Source: Nitrososphaerota archaeon
GTDB taxonomy: Archaea; Thermoproteota; Nitrososphaeria; Nitrososphaerales; CADDZS01
Length of the DNA stretch: 20,625 nucleotides
NCBI GenBank assembly: GCA_013288145.1
Contig: JABDCJ010000046.1
Span: forward strand, 1 to 20,625
Reading direction: 5' to 3'
Part shown: piece after piece, positions 1-8,252 of the stretch
Layout: each line of letters begins with the position of its first letter
Position numbering within the stretch: position 1 is the stretch's first letter
The notes under the pieces: model-generated
Seen by the model: only the letters and a program-made list of their open reading frames with translations
What the model was told of the DNA's origin: nothing
The model's database searches: none
Position numbers and translations under genes: made by a program

Positions 1-115
1 CTGCCAAATGCTGCTGAACAGAATTGAATAGAGCGTGAGATGGAAGTTACCTAGCCATTCTGTTGAGCCTAGAGCTGTCGTTTTGTTCGTAAGGTCATTT
101 GAGAAGTGATAATCG
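1..115. other. Left-edge intergenic stretch, possible tail of an upstream gene
   Basis: All three plus-strand frames close within the first 31 bases, so at most eight or nine C-terminal residues of an upstream gene could lie here (for example a stop at 29-31 in frame 2). An upstream partner permease of the MalF type would be expected from the nature of the next gene, but the visible residues are too few to identify it. A GTGAT Shine-Dalgarno-like element sits a few bases before the ATG at 116. No clear TATA box was seen. Confidence 0.3.
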
Positions 116-967
116 ATGGGTGATGGTCCTTCCAGTTTCAGTCCACTGAGGATTCCACTCTACTTGTGGGTCGCGGCATGGGGAATCACGGAACTTTTCG
201 TCCTTTTTTGGATGGTCTATTCGTCCTTCAAGACAAACCCGGAATTTCTTAGGAATATTTGGTCGCTCCCGAGCTCGCTCAACTTTGCAAATTATGCGAA
301 CGACCTGACCGGCAATACGAGTCCTCCAATTCCAATCGGACAGTATCTTCTTAATTCCGCCGTTGTTTCGTTCGGTTCTATTATTGGAATCCTCGCGGTA
401 TCCATTCCGGCTGGTTACGTTCTCTCGAAGAAATCTAGGTACACCGATCTTCTCTTTTACTTTTTCTTGGCTATGATCGCGATTCCGCCGCCCGCTGTTT
501 TGATACCTCTAGTCTACACGGTGAGGGGTTTCGGATTGGGCAATAGTTTCATCGGCATCATTTTGCCGTACATCTCATTCAATGTCCCGTTTTCGATCGT
601 GCTTTCGAGGGCATTTTTCAAATCATTTCCAAAAGAATTGGAGGAAGCAGCTAGAATGGATGGTCTTTCTGACATGGGTGTCTTCCTAAGGATGGTTCTT
701 CCTCTGTCACCCGTAGTTGTCGTAATCCTGCTCATAGTTAACTTCCCTAACGTCTGGAACGAGCTTCTTTACGCGATAGTTCTGCTTCAGACAAACAACG
801 TGCGAACGGTACAACCTGGATTGTTGTTATTCTCTAGCGCCTTTGGCAGCCAATGGAGCGAGATTTTTGCGGGCATGGTCATGACCTCGTTACCCATGAT
901 TATCTTCTACATCATCTTTCAGCGCTATATAGTAAAGGCGCAGTTTCTGGGTGCCCTAAAAGGGTAG
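116..967 (+). CDS. CUT1-type carbohydrate ABC transporter permease (MalG-like)
   Basis: Integral membrane subunit of a binding-protein-dependent sugar or polyol importer. Six hydrophobic segments are visible at about residues 12-36, 78-103, 111-135, 142-166, 197-222 and 252-272. The cytoplasmic EAA loop, which docks on the ATPase, is clear at about 176-199 (EEAARMDG followed by a conserved LP). The C-terminus ends QRYIVKAQFLGALKG, very typical of MalG/UgpE-type subunits, and the length of 283 aa is normal. The start is fixed by in-frame stops directly upstream and by a GTGAT ribosome-binding remnant. The matching ATPase is at 5038-6135; the other permease and the solute-binding protein are not in the window and probably lie to the left. 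The substrate cannot be predicted. Confidence 0.93.
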   Translation: MGDGPSSFSPLRIPLYLWVAAWGITELFVLFWMVYSSFKTNPEFLRNIWSLPSSLNFANYANDLTGNTSPPIPIGQYLLNSAVVSFGSIIGILAVSIPAGYVLSKKSRYTDLLFYFFLAMIAIPPPAVLIPLVYTVRGFGLGNSFIGIILPYISFNVPFSIVLSRAFFKSFPKELEEAARMDGLSDMGVFLRMVLPLSPVVVVILLIVNFPNVWNELLYAIVLLQTNNVRTVQPGLLLFSSAFGSQWSEIFAGMVMTSLPMIIFYIIFQRYIVKAQFLGALKG

Positions 968-979
968 GCTGTTTCAGGA

Positions 980-998
980 TAGATTCTAAGAAAATCTA
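980..998. terminator. Weak hairpin at the convergent end of two genes
   Basis: Arms TAGATT (980-985) and AATCTA (993-998) form a 6-bp stem with a 7-nt loop between the permease stop and the stop codon of the minus-strand gene, which it overlaps. A TTTTT tract follows on the plus strand at 1003-1007. The stem is short, so the call is tentative. Confidence 0.35.
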
Positions 999-1889
999 CA
1001 GGTTTTTCTGACCGATTTCAAGTCGAAAAGAATACATTTTGGAGAGAATTGCCCCCGTCATCGTTGCCGCAAATGCAGTAGCTCTGTACGAACCGGGTTC
1101 GAGGTCTGCAAAACAGATGAGCGCTTCTCCGGTCCCAAGCGGGAGGAGGCTAAGTGCAGAGGAAGAAAAACGAACAGGTTTACCTTTCAATGAAATAATG
1201 ATGTAGACCGTCGCAATCAGTTGAATAGAAAGTTCGCTTGAAAACGGTAGGGTCACAAGAGCGCCACAAAAAGGCTTTGAGACCGGTCCCACTGCTTCGC
1301 CCGGAGTAAGAGAAGAATTCGAATAACCCTGGATTTCCAGTGTGGGCGGATGCAAAAGAGTAAGGAAATTTAGTCTTCGGTTTTTGATTTGAATTTTGTA
1401 TCTGCCGGGAGCAATCGAATTCGGAACGATAAACTCTGAACGACCACTGCCGTTGGACTCCGCTTTGAGTATCGCAACCGCAACGTCCGGGTTGTCACCC
1501 TGGACTGTGGTCACAAAATAGACTTCGTCCGAAAGTAGACCTTTTGCTTCTAGGGTCACTTTGTATCCGATCGATGCCCTTTTCGTACTCAAAGCTGCCA
1601 TAGAGTTCAACTTGAAGCGTTGTTCGACATCAGGAATTATTCCACTTTCTGAGCTCACTCGAACAGGCACCATAGTCTGCAACTCCCCACGATCGCCACT
1701 TGTGGATACTTCCGGGATAACAAATGTTGTTGAAATAGGTTTAGATCCTTTTCTCTCGACAACGAATTCGCCAACCTCGACATCTCCAAAAAGGATTTTG
1801 TACTTTCCGGCGTTTTCAAATCCAGAAGCTTCTGCGACGACCCTTGTTCCAACCGTCCCTGCTTTCGTTTTGATCTTTAGCTCAGACAA
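996..1889 (-). CDS. Tandem Ig-like beta-sandwich protein of unknown function
   Basis: I do not recognise a specific family. The 297-aa protein reads as three consecutive beta-rich units of about 80-100 residues (about 1-80, 90-190, 195-297). Each starts with a GTxGTxV- or SIGYKVTLEAKG-like strand, and the first two contain an F-x-VP motif, the second ending in a GRYKI-like strand. This is the style of Ig/IPT-like domains in archaeal surface proteins. Unusually, there is no signal peptide or membrane segment, so it is predicted to be cytoplasmic or to have a mis-set N-terminus. The start is TTG; a stop codon lies immediately upstream in frame and no ATG occurs before about residue 87, so TTG is forced. 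A TATA-like TTTAAAA is about 35 bases upstream, suggesting a short leader. It is convergent to the permease and interrupts the catabolic locus on the opposite strand. Confidence 0.7.
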   Translation of the reverse strand: MSELKIKTKAGTVGTRVVAEASGFENAGKYKILFGDVEVGEFVVERKGSKPISTTFVIPEVSTSGDRGELQTMVPVRVSSESGIIPDVEQRFKLNSMAALSTKRASIGYKVTLEAKGLLSDEVYFVTTVQGDNPDVAVAILKAESNGSGRSEFIVPNSIAPGRYKIQIKNRRLNFLTLLHPPTLEIQGYSNSSLTPGEAVGPVSKPFCGALVTLPFSSELSIQLIATVYIIISLKGKPVRFSSSALSLLPLGTGEALICFADLEPGSYRATAFAATMTGAILSKMYSFRLEIGQKNL

Positions 1890-1920
1890 TTATTGAATGA
1901 TGGACTTTTTTGAGGCTTCG

Positions 1921-1927
1921 TTTTAAA
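1921..1927 (-). promoter_or_regulatory. TATA-like box for the Ig-like protein gene
   Basis: On the minus strand this reads TTTAAAA, about 35 bases before the TTG start at 1889. That predicts transcription starting near 1897 with a leader of about 8 bases, consistent with the absence of a Shine-Dalgarno sequence there. Confidence 0.4.
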
Positions 1928-2027
1928 CTTGAGTCCCAATTCTCGCCTACTAAATCTCTCGCAGAGACTTTGCAAAAACCAGATAACTATTTTACAGAAG
2001 CAAAGAGACCCGGCGTCAGCTCCATTG

Positions 2028-2837
2028 ATGAAATACTCGATCTCGCTTGATATGATACTGCCAGATGTACCGTTTGAGAAGAGAGTGGGAGTTGTTGCAA
2101 AAGAGGGTTTTCAATATATTGAATTCTGGGGATGGAAAAATAGAGATATTGATGCGCTTCAGCGGGAACTGAAATCGAATAGTGTCGGTGTAGCTCTTTT
2201 TGCGGGCCATCGAAAAAGTTCAACCATAGATAGCAGGTACCACGAGCGATTCCTTAAGGAAATTAGAGAAAGTATTGATCTCGCGCACAAACTGGACTGT
2301 CAAAACATAGACGTTTACAGCGATGAGCTCTTGGAAGGGAAAACAGACGTCACTCCGAAAATCTACCCCGCTCGCGCAAGTTCGCTTCCATACAAAAAGA
2401 AGTTCGCCAACCTGCTCAAAGCGATGGAAAAGGGTGCAGACTTGGCAGAAAAAGAGGATGTTGTTTTACAGCTCGAAGCGCTGAATCTTTTCGACCATCC
2501 CCGGTACTTTCTTTCGAAATCCGAAACTACTCTTGAGGTGATAAGGAAGGTGAACAATCCCCATTTGAAAATGTTGTATGATATTTACCATATGCAGATC
2601 TCCGAGGGAAACATAACAAACACTCTGCTTGAGAATCTCGACAACGTCGGCCACATTCACGTCGCCGATGTCCCCGGAAGACACGAGCCTGGAACCGGAG
2701 AACTGAATTACGACTTTATTTTGGGACAGCTGCACGAAGCCCGCTTTAAGGGAACCGTGGGCTTTGAATACTTGGCGGAAAAAAATGACAAGTCAGCTCT
2801 CCAATCGATCCATCAACTTGCTTCTCGCTGGAGTTGA
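2028..2837 (+). CDS. Hydroxypyruvate-isomerase-like TIM-barrel sugar isomerase
   Basis: Member of the xylose-isomerase-like TIM-barrel superfamily, closest in pattern to hydroxypyruvate isomerase (Hyi) and related ketose/aldose isomerases, which use a divalent metal to move a carbonyl. Metal or catalytic positions are visible, counting from the ATG: Glu150 in LQLEALN, Asp185 in LYDIYHM, His188, His211 in HIHVAD, the PGRHEPGTGE loop at about 216-225 typical of Hyi, and Glu247 in VGFEYL. A longer reading from TTG 1929 adds 33 residues that do not fit the family, whose first strand normally begins near MKYSISL, so I place the start at ATG 2028. Only six bases separate its stop from the next gene, so the two are probably co-transcribed. 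The exact substrate is open; OtnI-like 2-oxo-tetronate isomerase is an alternative. Confidence 0.88.
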   Translation: MKYSISLDMILPDVPFEKRVGVVAKEGFQYIEFWGWKNRDIDALQRELKSNSVGVALFAGHRKSSTIDSRYHERFLKEIRESIDLAHKLDCQNIDVYSDELLEGKTDVTPKIYPARASSLPYKKKFANLLKAMEKGADLAEKEDVVLQLEALNLFDHPRYFLSKSETTLEVIRKVNNPHLKMLYDIYHMQISEGNITNTLLENLDNVGHIHVADVPGRHEPGTGELNYDFILGQLHEARFKGTVGFEYLAEKNDKSALQSIHQLASRWS

Positions 2838-2843
2838 TAGCCG

Positions 2844-3887
2844 GTGCTCGTTATTCCGGAAACCAAGCTAAGAAATATTTCGATTGATCTTTTCGAGGCG
2901 GCAGGGGTCTCACAGTCTGAATCTGATATTGTAGTAAATCATCTAATCGAGTCGAGTCTCGCCGGAGTGGATTCTCACGGCATAGTCCGGGTTCCCGAAT
3001 ATCTAGGGCGAATACTTGGCATAAGTGGCTACGGAGATATGTACGAGGTCGTTCCCGGCGCAAAGTTCGTGATCGAGCGGGAGACCACCACGACCGCGGT
3101 TATAGATGGAGGCTGGGGATTTGGTCAGGTGGTCGCGAGAAAAGCAATGGAGCTCGCGATTAACAAAGCCAAGAAATATTCCGTAGGCATCGTCGCCGGT
3201 AGAAATGTGGATCACGTAGGAAGAGCGGCCGAATATCCGCAGATGGCAGCTGCTCAAAACATGATCGGGGCAATGTTTGTCAAAGTGGTTCCGGTGATGT
3301 CGCCTCTTGGAGGCAAGGGAAGAGTTCTCGGAAATAATCCGCTGAGCATCGCAATTCCTGGTGGAGCGGAAAATCCGATCGTTGTCGACATTGCAATGAG
3401 CGTCGTAGCCGGGGGCAAGGTGATAATTTCCAGGGAAAAGGGAGAAAAAATACCGGACGGCTGGGTACTGGACAAAGAAGGAAATTCCACTACAGATCCG
3501 GCTGAATTCATGGCCGGAGGTTCTCTTGTTCCATTCGGCGGACACAAAGGCTATGCTCTCGGAGTAGTTATGGAAGTCATCGGGGGAATTCTCAGTGGAG
3601 CAGGAGCGTTGTCGGATTACAAGGGAAACAATGCCTTCACGCTGCTTGCTATGGATATTGAAGCCTTCATGGACATAAGCGAATTCAAATCCAGAGTCGA
3701 TAAGCTCGAGCGCGATTTGAAGAACTCACCGAAAGCTCCAGGCGCTAACGAAATATTCGTTCCCGGCGAGCCAGAATTCAAAACGAGAAGTCGACGATTA
3801 ATCGAAGGCATTCCCATCACCGAGAAAACCTGGAGTAACATTCAGGAATTCGCGACACGATTAGGCGTAACGATGCCCCCCACATAG
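2844..3887 (+). CDS. Malate/L-lactate dehydrogenase family (Ldh_2) oxidoreductase
   Basis: NAD(P)-dependent dehydrogenase of the Ldh_2 fold, which includes malate, L-sulfolactate, ureidoglycolate and 2,3-diketogulonate dehydrogenases and is unrelated to classical LDH. Conserved family features are present: the substrate-site motif DSHGIVRV at 43-50 (His45, Arg49), a central catalytic-type His124 in the NVDHVGRAAEY segment, GNNPLSIAIP at 163-172, D-x-A-x-S at 182-186 with Lys192, and GGHKGYALG at 232-240. Length (347 aa) is normal. The start is GTG, six bases after the upstream isomerase stop, implying translational coupling. In this context it likely interconverts a 2-hydroxy acid and a 2-keto acid in the imported compound's pathway; the specific substrate cannot be assigned. 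Confidence 0.92.
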   Translation: MLVIPETKLRNISIDLFEAAGVSQSESDIVVNHLIESSLAGVDSHGIVRVPEYLGRILGISGYGDMYEVVPGAKFVIERETTTTAVIDGGWGFGQVVARKAMELAINKAKKYSVGIVAGRNVDHVGRAAEYPQMAAAQNMIGAMFVKVVPVMSPLGGKGRVLGNNPLSIAIPGGAENPIVVDIAMSVVAGGKVIISREKGEKIPDGWVLDKEGNSTTDPAEFMAGGSLVPFGGHKGYALGVVMEVIGGILSGAGALSDYKGNNAFTLLAMDIEAFMDISEFKSRVDKLERDLKNSPKAPGANEIFVPGEPEFKTRSRRLIEGIPITEKTWSNIQEFATRLGVTMPPT

Positions 3888-3933
3888 ACTCGATAAAATA
3901 ACAAGCCACGCAAAATCAATAAGATAAATAATT

Positions 3934-3940
3934 GAGGAGG
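3934..3940 (+). promoter_or_regulatory. Strong Shine-Dalgarno supporting a TTG start
   Basis: GAGGAGG lies 13 bases before TTG 3954, the only usable in-frame start after the preceding stop. The spacing is long, but the match is the best in the window. A TATA-like GATAAATAA directly precedes it (about 3921-3929). Confidence 0.55.
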
Positions 3941-3953
3941 AAAAATAGAACTC

Positions 3954-4964
3954 TTGCAAAAATGTTTGTTTGCCCCGGGAAAGCTTTCGGGAAGATTTCC
4001 ATCTGACCTCAAATCGTATTTCGAGGAAAATGGGATCGAGCTCATCGAGAATCCATTTGGGAAAATCATCTCTGGAGAGCAGTTAACCTCCACCATCAAA
4101 GATTATGATGCTGTAATTGCCGGTGGAGAACCGTACAATGCGAGCACACTAAAGCTCGCTTCGAAATTGAAGATTATCGCCAGAGTCGGTGTAGGATACG
4201 ACAGAGTCGATCTAAATGAGGCTACGAAGAGAGGAATCTTCGTAACTTGGACTCCAATTCCAGAGATTGCTCGCGCTGAAGCTGAACATACTTTCGCTTT
4301 GATACTTTCTTTTGAAAAGAAAATTCCGTTTATGAATTCTGAAGTTAGGGAGGGAATATGGGAGCCAGAAAAATGGGGCGCGAGCATTGATGATCTATAT
4401 CACCTCAAACTTGGAATTGTCGGGCTGGGGAGAATCGGGAGCGAGGTCGCAACAAGGGCAAAGGCTTTCGGAATGAATGTCGCCTATTATGATGTAGAAA
4501 GAAAAAATGAAATCGAGAACCAACTTGGAATCAAGTTCCTGCCTCTTGACGAGCTTCTCTCTGAAAGTGATATCATTTCTCTCCATATTCCGTTGATGCC
4601 TCACACGCGGAACCTAATGAATCAAAACACTCTCGGAAAAATGAAAAAAAGCGCGATCCTGGTAAACACTTCCAGAGGACCGATTGTCGATTCGCATGCG
4701 CTTTATTCTGCTCTAAATGCCGGTGTTATCGCAGGTGCGTGCCTCGATGTCCTTGACGAGGAACCACCTTCAAGCGATCACGTTTTCTTCAGATTGGGGA
4801 ATCGTCTCCCAAATTTGATACTCACTCAGCACGTAGGATACGGCCCTTTTACAGGCAGGGCTCTCGTTTATTGCGCAGCCGAGGATGTCATGAGAGTTCT
4901 ACGGGGAGAGGCACCACAATACCTTTTGAATAAAGAACTGCTGAATGATAGGAAAACAATATGA
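3954..4964 (+). CDS. D-isomer-specific 2-hydroxyacid dehydrogenase (phosphoglycerate dehydrogenase-like)
   Basis: Cytosolic NAD-dependent dehydrogenase acting on D-2-hydroxy acids or the matching 2-keto acids. The nucleotide-binding motif GLGRIG is at 157-162, with Asp180 at the end of the second strand (YYD), which favours NAD over NADP. The catalytic triad is intact: Arg241 in NTSRGPIVD, Glu270 in DVLDEEPP, His293 in LTQHVG. The substrate-binding GVGYDRVDL motif is at 79-87. At 336 aa it lacks the C-terminal ACT and intervening domains of long SerA enzymes, so a catabolic role (glyoxylate/hydroxypyruvate reductase-like or another hydroxyacid) is as likely as serine synthesis. The TTG start is supported by GAGGAGG upstream. 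With the Hyi-like isomerase next door, hydroxypyruvate/tartronate-type chemistry is conceivable, but this is inference. Confidence 0.93.
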   Translation: MQKCLFAPGKLSGRFPSDLKSYFEENGIELIENPFGKIISGEQLTSTIKDYDAVIAGGEPYNASTLKLASKLKIIARVGVGYDRVDLNEATKRGIFVTWTPIPEIARAEAEHTFALILSFEKKIPFMNSEVREGIWEPEKWGASIDDLYHLKLGIVGLGRIGSEVATRAKAFGMNVAYYDVERKNEIENQLGIKFLPLDELLSESDIISLHIPLMPHTRNLMNQNTLGKMKKSAILVNTSRGPIVDSHALYSALNAGVIAGACLDVLDEEPPSSDHVFFRLGNRLPNLILTQHVGYGPFTGRALVYCAAEDVMRVLRGEAPQYLLNKELLNDRKTI

Positions 4965-5037
4965 AAATGAGTTCACGCCGTGTGGTTTGCGTTTCAAAAA
5001 TTACCATAACTAGACAGCATTAGAAATCAGTGATAAT

Positions 5038-6135
5038 TTGAGTAATCTGCGACTAGTCAATTTAGTAAAATCCTACGAACCTCCTGTGCTGGTTGTCGAT
5101 CATGTGGATCTCGAGGTTCCTGACGGTAGTTTTGTCGTATTGCTTGGTCCGTCAGGATGTGGAAAAACCACAACTCTACGGTGCATTGCCGGCATGGAAA
5201 CCCCGGATTCGGGAGATATTTTCATCGGGGAAAAGCGAGTGAATAAACTACAACCGAAAGAAAGAGACGTTGCAATGGTTTTTCAGAATTACGCGCTTTA
5301 TCCGCATATGACCGTTTATCAAAACATGGCATTTCCTCTTAGGATGCGACATGTTGCGAAAAATGAAATTGATTCCCGGGTGAAAGAAGTAGCTAAGCTT
5401 CTCAATATCGATCGTTTATTGCAGAGAAAACCCAAACAACTGAGTGGCGGAGAGCAACAGAGGACCGCTCTGGGGCGAGCAATAGTTAGGCGGCCAAAGC
5501 TTTTTCTGATGGACGAGCCACTGAGCAATCTGGATGCGAAACTGAGATTTTCAACTCGCACCGAGATCAAAAGGATCCAGAAAGAAATTGGAACAACTAC
5601 AGTCTATGTTACCCATGATCAAGCCGAAGCGATGGCTCTCGCTGACAAAGTCGGAGTGATGAACAAAGGGAAGATACTCCAATACGATCCACCGGGTCAG
5701 CTGTACTTGCGACCGAAGACGACTTTTGTCGCAGGATTCATGGGAAGTCCCCCTATGAATCTGATCAAAGCTTCGCTGGTCGAGAAATCTGATGGGATAA
5801 TGGTGCTTGACGCGGGCAAACTAAAGTACACGGTGCCAGCGACCTGGTATGATACCATAAAGAATAACGTAACTGGCCCCGAGGTCTATCTCGGAATCCA
5901 TCCAGAAGATCTTAAGATTTCCACCTCGCCCACTGCCGAGACAATATTCGAAGCTGATGTATACCTCGTTGAACCCGTTGGTGCCAACATACTAGTCGAC
6001 ATCAAAGTGGACGGCTCAATATTCAAGGCGATTAGTCCTCCATTAACGCTTAACTTAGGCCAGAAAGTGTATGCGAGTTTTCCTGACTCTAAAGCCCACG
6101 TCTTTGATGCAAAAACCGAACAATTGATAATCTAA
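5038..6135 (+). CDS. Sugar ABC transporter ATP-binding protein (MalK/UgpC-like)
   Basis: Nucleotide-binding subunit that energises a CUT1 importer. Walker A GPSGCGKT at 37-44, Q-loop Gln83, signature LSGGEQ at 135-140, Walker B LFLMDE at 155-160 followed by the D-loop SNLDA, and switch His193 in VTHDQAEAMALAD are all intact. Residues from about 230 to 365 form the C-terminal TOBE/OB regulatory region normal for the MalK group; the length (365 aa) is typical. The start is TTG at 5038, preceded by GTGAT, a fragment of the archaeal Shine-Dalgarno, as at the permease gene. It is separated by about 4 kb from its likely partner permease, and the next gene follows after three bases in the same frame, so ATPase and M24 hydrolase probably share a transcript. 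Confidence 0.95.
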   Translation: MSNLRLVNLVKSYEPPVLVVDHVDLEVPDGSFVVLLGPSGCGKTTTLRCIAGMETPDSGDIFIGEKRVNKLQPKERDVAMVFQNYALYPHMTVYQNMAFPLRMRHVAKNEIDSRVKEVAKLLNIDRLLQRKPKQLSGGEQQRTALGRAIVRRPKLFLMDEPLSNLDAKLRFSTRTEIKRIQKEIGTTTVYVTHDQAEAMALADKVGVMNKGKILQYDPPGQLYLRPKTTFVAGFMGSPPMNLIKASLVEKSDGIMVLDAGKLKYTVPATWYDTIKNNVTGPEVYLGIHPEDLKISTSPTAETIFEADVYLVEPVGANILVDIKVDGSIFKAISPPLTLNLGQKVYASFPDSKAHVFDAKTEQLII

Positions 6136-6138
6136 TTT

Positions 6139-7383
6139 TTGAAAGAGGCTGAATGCTTTCAAAATTTGATTTTCAACAAAGACAGAGCGAGGGCTTACCT
6201 AGACAAATATGCCCTAAAAGCTGTCGTCGCGACTTCACCCGTCAATGTTTCTTACTTTACCGATTTAGACTGCTGGATGTATCGCAGTTTTCGGGAAAAC
6301 ATGCAACACCCCGGCGCTCCGGACTCGCTTATGCAGTCTTATGCCATTGTAGATCCTAGTTTCGACATTGATCTAGTAATCAGAGGAGACACTGCTCCTT
6401 TCGCCTCAGATTTGAATCTCTCTGATATCATTCCTTACAGCGAGGTAATTGGTCGCCAAAGTGTTCCGAAAGGCAGGTCGTCAAAAGCTGCGACAAGCTC
6501 TATTCCAGACAGCCCGGGCGCAGCTCTCGTTAAGGGATTACGCGAGAAAGGAATCACACGCGGCAAGGTCGGAATAGAATTCAACAATTTGAGCGAACAC
6601 TCGAAAAAAACCCTGAAGAAGGAACTGCCAGGTCTCCGACTATTCGATTGTACCGATTTTATCCGCATGATTCGAATGGTGAAAACGCCCGAAGAAATTG
6701 AGCGATTGACGAAAGCAGCAGAGGTTAATGAAGATTCTATCTTGGCTGTATCAAGGAAAGTCAAAGCAGGAATGACGATGGGAGACCTGATTTTGCAATA
6801 CAATATTGAAATTGCTCAGAGAGGAGGAATTTACGATCATTTCATCTTTTCGCCGAATGGAGTCGGTTTCTCAAATATCCCCTCGTACAAAATCAGCGCT
6901 GGCGAACATGTGGCTGTTGACTTCGGCTGCATCTTGAACGGTTACTATTGCGACAGCGGAAAATCTCTCATTTTGGGAAATTCGTCTACCGAGTGGCTCG
7001 AAAAATATCAGATATTGTGGAACAATCTTGACGAAGAAAGAAAATCGGTCAAGCCGGGTACATTGCCATCGCGGATCGTTGAGGACATGGATCAGAGACT
7101 TTCGGAGCAAGGACTAGCAAAAGTCGGTGCCCACGGTCACGCGATAGGACGGGAACCTAGAGAGATTCCTGTGATAATGCCCACTAACTACAAAGAATTC
7201 CATGATGATGTAATCAAAGGTAGCACCGACATTCCGATTGAAGAAGGGATGACCATCAACCTGGAATCTGCACTTTTACTTCCAGGAAAGGGGTCTGTGC
7301 ACGTAGAGAGGACATTTCTGGTTTCTAAAGACGGCTGTTCCGAATTGTGGGCACAGAAGGAAAGGCTCCCATTGATGGTTTGA
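6139..7383 (+). CDS. M24-family metallohydrolase (Xaa-Pro peptidase / creatinase fold)
   Basis: Two-domain pita-bread-fold protein: N-terminal creatinase-like domain (about 1-175, with ATSPVNVSYFTDLD near 31-44) and C-terminal catalytic domain (about 185-410). The five dinuclear-metal ligands are present: Asp261 (VDFG), Asp272 (YCDSGK), His334 (GHAIG), Glu376 (INLES) and Glu390 (HVERTF). Start is TTG, three bases after the ATPase stop. The fold covers Xaa-Pro dipeptidase, creatinase, ectoine hydrolase (DoeA) and DMSP lyase DddP, so the sequence does not settle whether it cuts a peptide or another C-N bond. Since it sits between the transporter ATPase and the MBL hydrolase, it may open an amide-containing substrate brought in by the transporter; this is inference. 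Confidence 0.88.
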   Translation: MKEAECFQNLIFNKDRARAYLDKYALKAVVATSPVNVSYFTDLDCWMYRSFRENMQHPGAPDSLMQSYAIVDPSFDIDLVIRGDTAPFASDLNLSDIIPYSEVIGRQSVPKGRSSKAATSSIPDSPGAALVKGLREKGITRGKVGIEFNNLSEHSKKTLKKELPGLRLFDCTDFIRMIRMVKTPEEIERLTKAAEVNEDSILAVSRKVKAGMTMGDLILQYNIEIAQRGGIYDHFIFSPNGVGFSNIPSYKISAGEHVAVDFGCILNGYYCDSGKSLILGNSSTEWLEKYQILWNNLDEERKSVKPGTLPSRIVEDMDQRLSEQGLAKVGAHGHAIGREPREIPVIMPTNYKEFHDDVIKGSTDIPIEEGMTINLESALLLPGKGSVHVERTFLVSKDGCSELWAQKERLPLMV

Positions 7384-7448
7384 AAAAAGAATTTTCCATC
7401 ATCGCCATTTATTACTCGATCTGAAGTTGGACAAACTCACCATATGGA

Positions 7449-7454
7449 TTTATA
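7449..7454 (+). promoter_or_regulatory. TATA-like box before the MBL hydrolase gene
   Basis: TTTATA within GGATTTATACC, in the 121-bp gap 7384-7504. It predicts transcription near 7477, compatible with translation beginning at 7490-7511. This suggests a second transcription unit (MBL hydrolase plus TIM-barrel gene) within the locus. Confidence 0.45.
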
Positions 7455-7504
7455 CCGAGACCTAGAATAGCCGAACTAGTGTTTTCCTGCTGCCTAAAGT
7501 TCAC

Positions 7505-8224
7505 TTGTTAATGGATGGCTATTTCGATCTCGACAAGAGCACCTTCTTACCCGGTGAAAGTGGATCTTATTCTGGCGCTGCTAAAGGTTTGTTGATTTTG
7601 ACCGACAAGGAAAAGATCCTTGTAGACACTGGAATTGGGGACTTGCCCGATCTCCCGAAATATCAAGAGTTGAGGAAAACCCTCTACATCCATAGGGAAA
7701 AGGGTCAAGGAATAAAGAGCCAGCTACGAAAACACGGGTTGAGACCGAAGGATATCTCGATAGTGGTCAATACCCATCTGCACACCGCCCATTCCGGTAA
7801 TAACTCCCTTTTCACTGATGCCAAATTCTACGTTACATCAAAAGAATGGCGTGCGGTCGAAGATCTAGAGTCACGGGATCCAAACCAAATGTCATATGTC
7901 AGAGAGAATTTTGATCGTGAAAAAGACGAGATCGTTTTGAAAGGGGAATACAAATTGACGGACGAGGTTACTCTTTTGCCGACGCCGGGTCACACAATTG
8001 GTCACCAATCCGTTATTGTAGATTGCGACAGCTACAAGCTCGTTTATTGCGGGGACGTCTCTCCTCTCAAAGAGAATCTGCAAAGAAAAGTAGCGATGGC
8101 TAGTGTCGATCCAAAAAAGACGATCGAATCAATGAAGAAGCTCATGAAGATTCCAAATTCAAGATGGATTTTTTCTCATGATCCGAATCAGCTGAGCATG
8201 CGAAGCGCTTACCATATGAATTGA
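7505..8224 (+). CDS. MBL-fold hydrolase, lactonase-like, with altered metal motif
   Basis: Metallo-beta-lactamase-fold protein resembling AHL/quorum-type lactonases and related hydrolases. The metal motif, normally HxHxDH, reads HLHTAH (His91, His93, Ala95, His96, numbered from TTG 7505): the second-metal Asp is Ala. The other ligands are present: His163 (TPGHTIGH), bridging Asp184 (YCGD) and His225 (FSHD). The DNA codon is plainly GCC, with no ambiguity in frame. The start is uncertain: TTG 7505 or ATG 7511 trims the usual first strand, whereas an in-frame CTG at 7490 would give a family-like N-terminus ending KVHLLMDGYF. It lies 28 bases before the next TIM-barrel gene. A lactone or ester hydrolysis role in a sugar pathway fits, if the enzyme is active. 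Confidence 0.85.
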   Translation: MLMDGYFDLDKSTFLPGESGSYSGAAKGLLILTDKEKILVDTGIGDLPDLPKYQELRKTLYIHREKGQGIKSQLRKHGLRPKDISIVVNTHLHTAHSGNNSLFTDAKFYVTSKEWRAVEDLESRDPNQMSYVRENFDREKDEIVLKGEYKLTDEVTLLPTPGHTIGHQSVIVDCDSYKLVYCGDVSPLKENLQRKVAMASVDPKKTIESMKKLMKIPNSRWIFSHDPNQLSMRSAYHMN

Positions 8225-8252
8225 AAGCCACCCGCGGGAGCAAAGAAGTACT

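Noticed and set aside
1929..2027. Extension of the Hyi-like isomerase to an upstream TTG
   Set aside because: The added 33 residues do not fit the family N-terminus; ATG 2028 starts the first barrel strand directly.
3003..3545. Long antisense open frame (180 codons) opposite the Ldh_2 dehydrogenase gene
   Set aside because: It lies wholly within a well-supported gene and its translation has no recognisable domain; a by-product of codon bias.
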